Of a stretch of DNA of 64,000 nt, positions 63,123 through 64,000 are shown piece after piece. Made by a program: the position numbers and the translations under genes. Source of the DNA: Chryseobacterium indologenes (GTDB taxonomy: Bacteria > Bacteroidota > Bacteroidia > Flavobacteriales > Weeksellaceae); assembly GCF_002025665.1 (NCBI RefSeq), contig NZ_CP018786.1:310001-374000 (forward strand), written 5' to 3'. Position 1 is the first letter of the stretch; every line of letters starts with the position of its first letter. A model generated the notes under the pieces. It worked only from the letters and a program-made list of their open reading frames with translations, searched no databases and had not been told where the DNA came from.

Positions 63123-63521
63123 ATGGTAACAGATCCAATTTCAGATTTCCTAACAAGAGTAAGGAACGCACAAAGCGCAGGCCACAAAGTGGTGGAAATT
63201 CCTGCATCGAAAATCAAAAAGGAGATTACTAAGATCCTATTTGATCAAGGGTATATCTTAAACTACAAGTTTGAAGATAACGCTGTTCAAGGAGTGATCA
63301 AAATCGCTTTAAAGTACGATAAGCAAACTAACAAACCGGCTATCAAGTCTATCCAAAGAGCTTCTAGACCAGGTTTGAGACAGTACAAAGGTTCTACTGA
63401 ACTTCCAAGAGTACTAAACGGTTTGGGTATTTCTATCATCTCTACTTCTAAAGGAGTAATGACTGACAAGAAAGCTAGAGAAGAGAAAGTAGGCGGTGAA
63501 GTAATCTGCTATGTTTATTAA
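63123..63521 (+). CDS. rpsH: 30S ribosomal protein S8
   Basis: 132 residues; binds the central domain of 16S rRNA. MVTDPISDFLTRVRNAQ and ISIISTSKGVMTDKKAREEKVGGEVICYVY are typical. Confidence 0.98.
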   Translation: MVTDPISDFLTRVRNAQSAGHKVVEIPASKIKKEITKILFDQGYILNYKFEDNAVQGVIKIALKYDKQTNKPAIKSIQRASRPGLRQYKGSTELPRVLNGLGISIISTSKGVMTDKKAREEKVGGEVICYVY

Positions 63522-63538
63522 TTTTTAATCAGAGGAAA

Positions 63539-64000
63539 ATGTCAAGAATTGGTAAAGCAATTATAACAATTCCAGCTGGAGTTACAATCACTGAAAACAA
63601 CGGTGTAGTAACTGTAAAAGGAGCTAAAGGAGAACTTTCTCAAGAGCTTACAGCAGGAATTACTATAGAACAAAAAGATGGTGAACTTAACGTAAACAGA
63701 CCATCTGATTCTAAACAACACAAAGCACTTCACGGTCTATACAGAGCGTTAATCAACAATATGATTGTTGGTGTAAGTGCAGGTTTCGAAAAGAAACTTG
63801 AATTAGTAGGGGTAGGATATAGAGCTTCACACGCAGGTCAAAAACTTGAGTTGGCTTTAGGATTCTCTCACGGTATCGTATTAGAACTTCCAGGTGAAGT
63901 AAAAGTTGATACATTGACTGAAAAAGGTAAAAACCCAATTATTACTTTAACGTCTCACGACAACCAACTTCTAGGAATGGTAGCTGCAAAGATCCGTTCT
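63539..64000 (+). CDS. rplF: 50S ribosomal protein L6, cut by window end
   Basis: The first 154 codons are present (MSRIGKAIITIPAGVTITEN ... HDNQLLGMVAAKIRS); the family is about 180 residues, so about 27 are missing. GFEKKLELVGVGYRAS is the L6 signature. 17 bases after rpsH. Confidence 0.96.
   Translation, partial: MSRIGKAIITIPAGVTITENNGVVTVKGAKGELSQELTAGITIEQKDGELNVNRPSDSKQHKALHGLYRALINNMIVGVSAGFEKKLELVGVGYRASHAGQKLELALGFSHGIVLELPGEVKVDTLTEKGKNPIITLTSHDNQLLGMVAAKIRS

Overview
This AT-rich window looks like a chromosomal segment of a Bacteroidota bacterium of the class Flavobacteriia, most likely Chryseobacterium or a close relative; the genus is inferred. Support comes from promoters with the Bacteroidota -7 box TAnnTTTG (often with TTG 19-20 bases upstream), a C-terminal type IX secretion sorting domain, a TonB-dependent receptor, many lipoproteins, a Bacteroidota-type LptD-like protein, and double-glycine-leader Cys-rich peptides.

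Left part (1-19.2 kb). The first 36 bases are the start of a gene leaving the window. Next come a predicted cytoplasmic trypsin-like protease fused to a DNA/RNA non-specific endonuclease, tRNA-Glu(UUC), a cell-wall amidase divergent from an LptD-like outer-membrane protein, ridA with a membrane protein, a GNAT acetyltransferase, an HtrA protease divergent from trhO (tRNA U34 hydroxylation, with an extra C-terminal domain), a 5-formyl-THF cyclo-ligase, a membrane-tethered HTH-like protein with a lipoprotein, an Ala-rich repeat lipoprotein, a SpoU methyltransferase with a CPBP protease, and rmuC with a LytTR membrane regulator.

Metal efflux (19.2-27.0 kb). An OmpR-type response regulator and histidine kinase precede a TolC/CusB/CusA-type RND tripartite pump. 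Three 11-base-spaced CTAAY repeats in front of the pump genes are a candidate binding site for the regulator.

Accessory stretch (27-36.7 kb). A MACPF (perforin-like) lipoprotein is flanked by two small double-glycine-leader peptides, each with six core cysteines; one of them is only 55 codons. A secreted HExxH peptidase, a YciI-like protein and pncB follow. Between pncB and dps lie decayed second copies of the dps 3' end and the pncB 5' end plus an AT-rich multi-spanning membrane protein gene (GT-C glycosyltransferase-like): the scar of a duplication, deletion and insertion.

Ribosomal part (36.9-64 kb). rpsL-rpsG-fusA-rpsJ ends in strong terminators. The usual next gene, rplC, comes only 16.3 kb later, behind a new consensus promoter, and the operon then continues rplC-D-W-B, rpsS, rplV, rpsC, rplP, rpmC, rpsQ, rplN-X-E, rpsN, rpsH, rplF (cut by the window end). 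The 16 kb between holds an iron-uptake set (TonB siderophore receptor with a CRP-like palindrome upstream, lipoprotein, low-affinity iron permease-like protein), a T9SS-exported metallopeptidase, a pair of uncharacterised envelope proteins, and a complete glycerol module (glpD-glpK-glpF-outer-membrane protein, with divergent glpR and repeated candidate operators).

Interspersed repeat-like palindromes occur in several intergenic gaps. No CRISPR array, rRNA, insertion sequence or prophage was seen.
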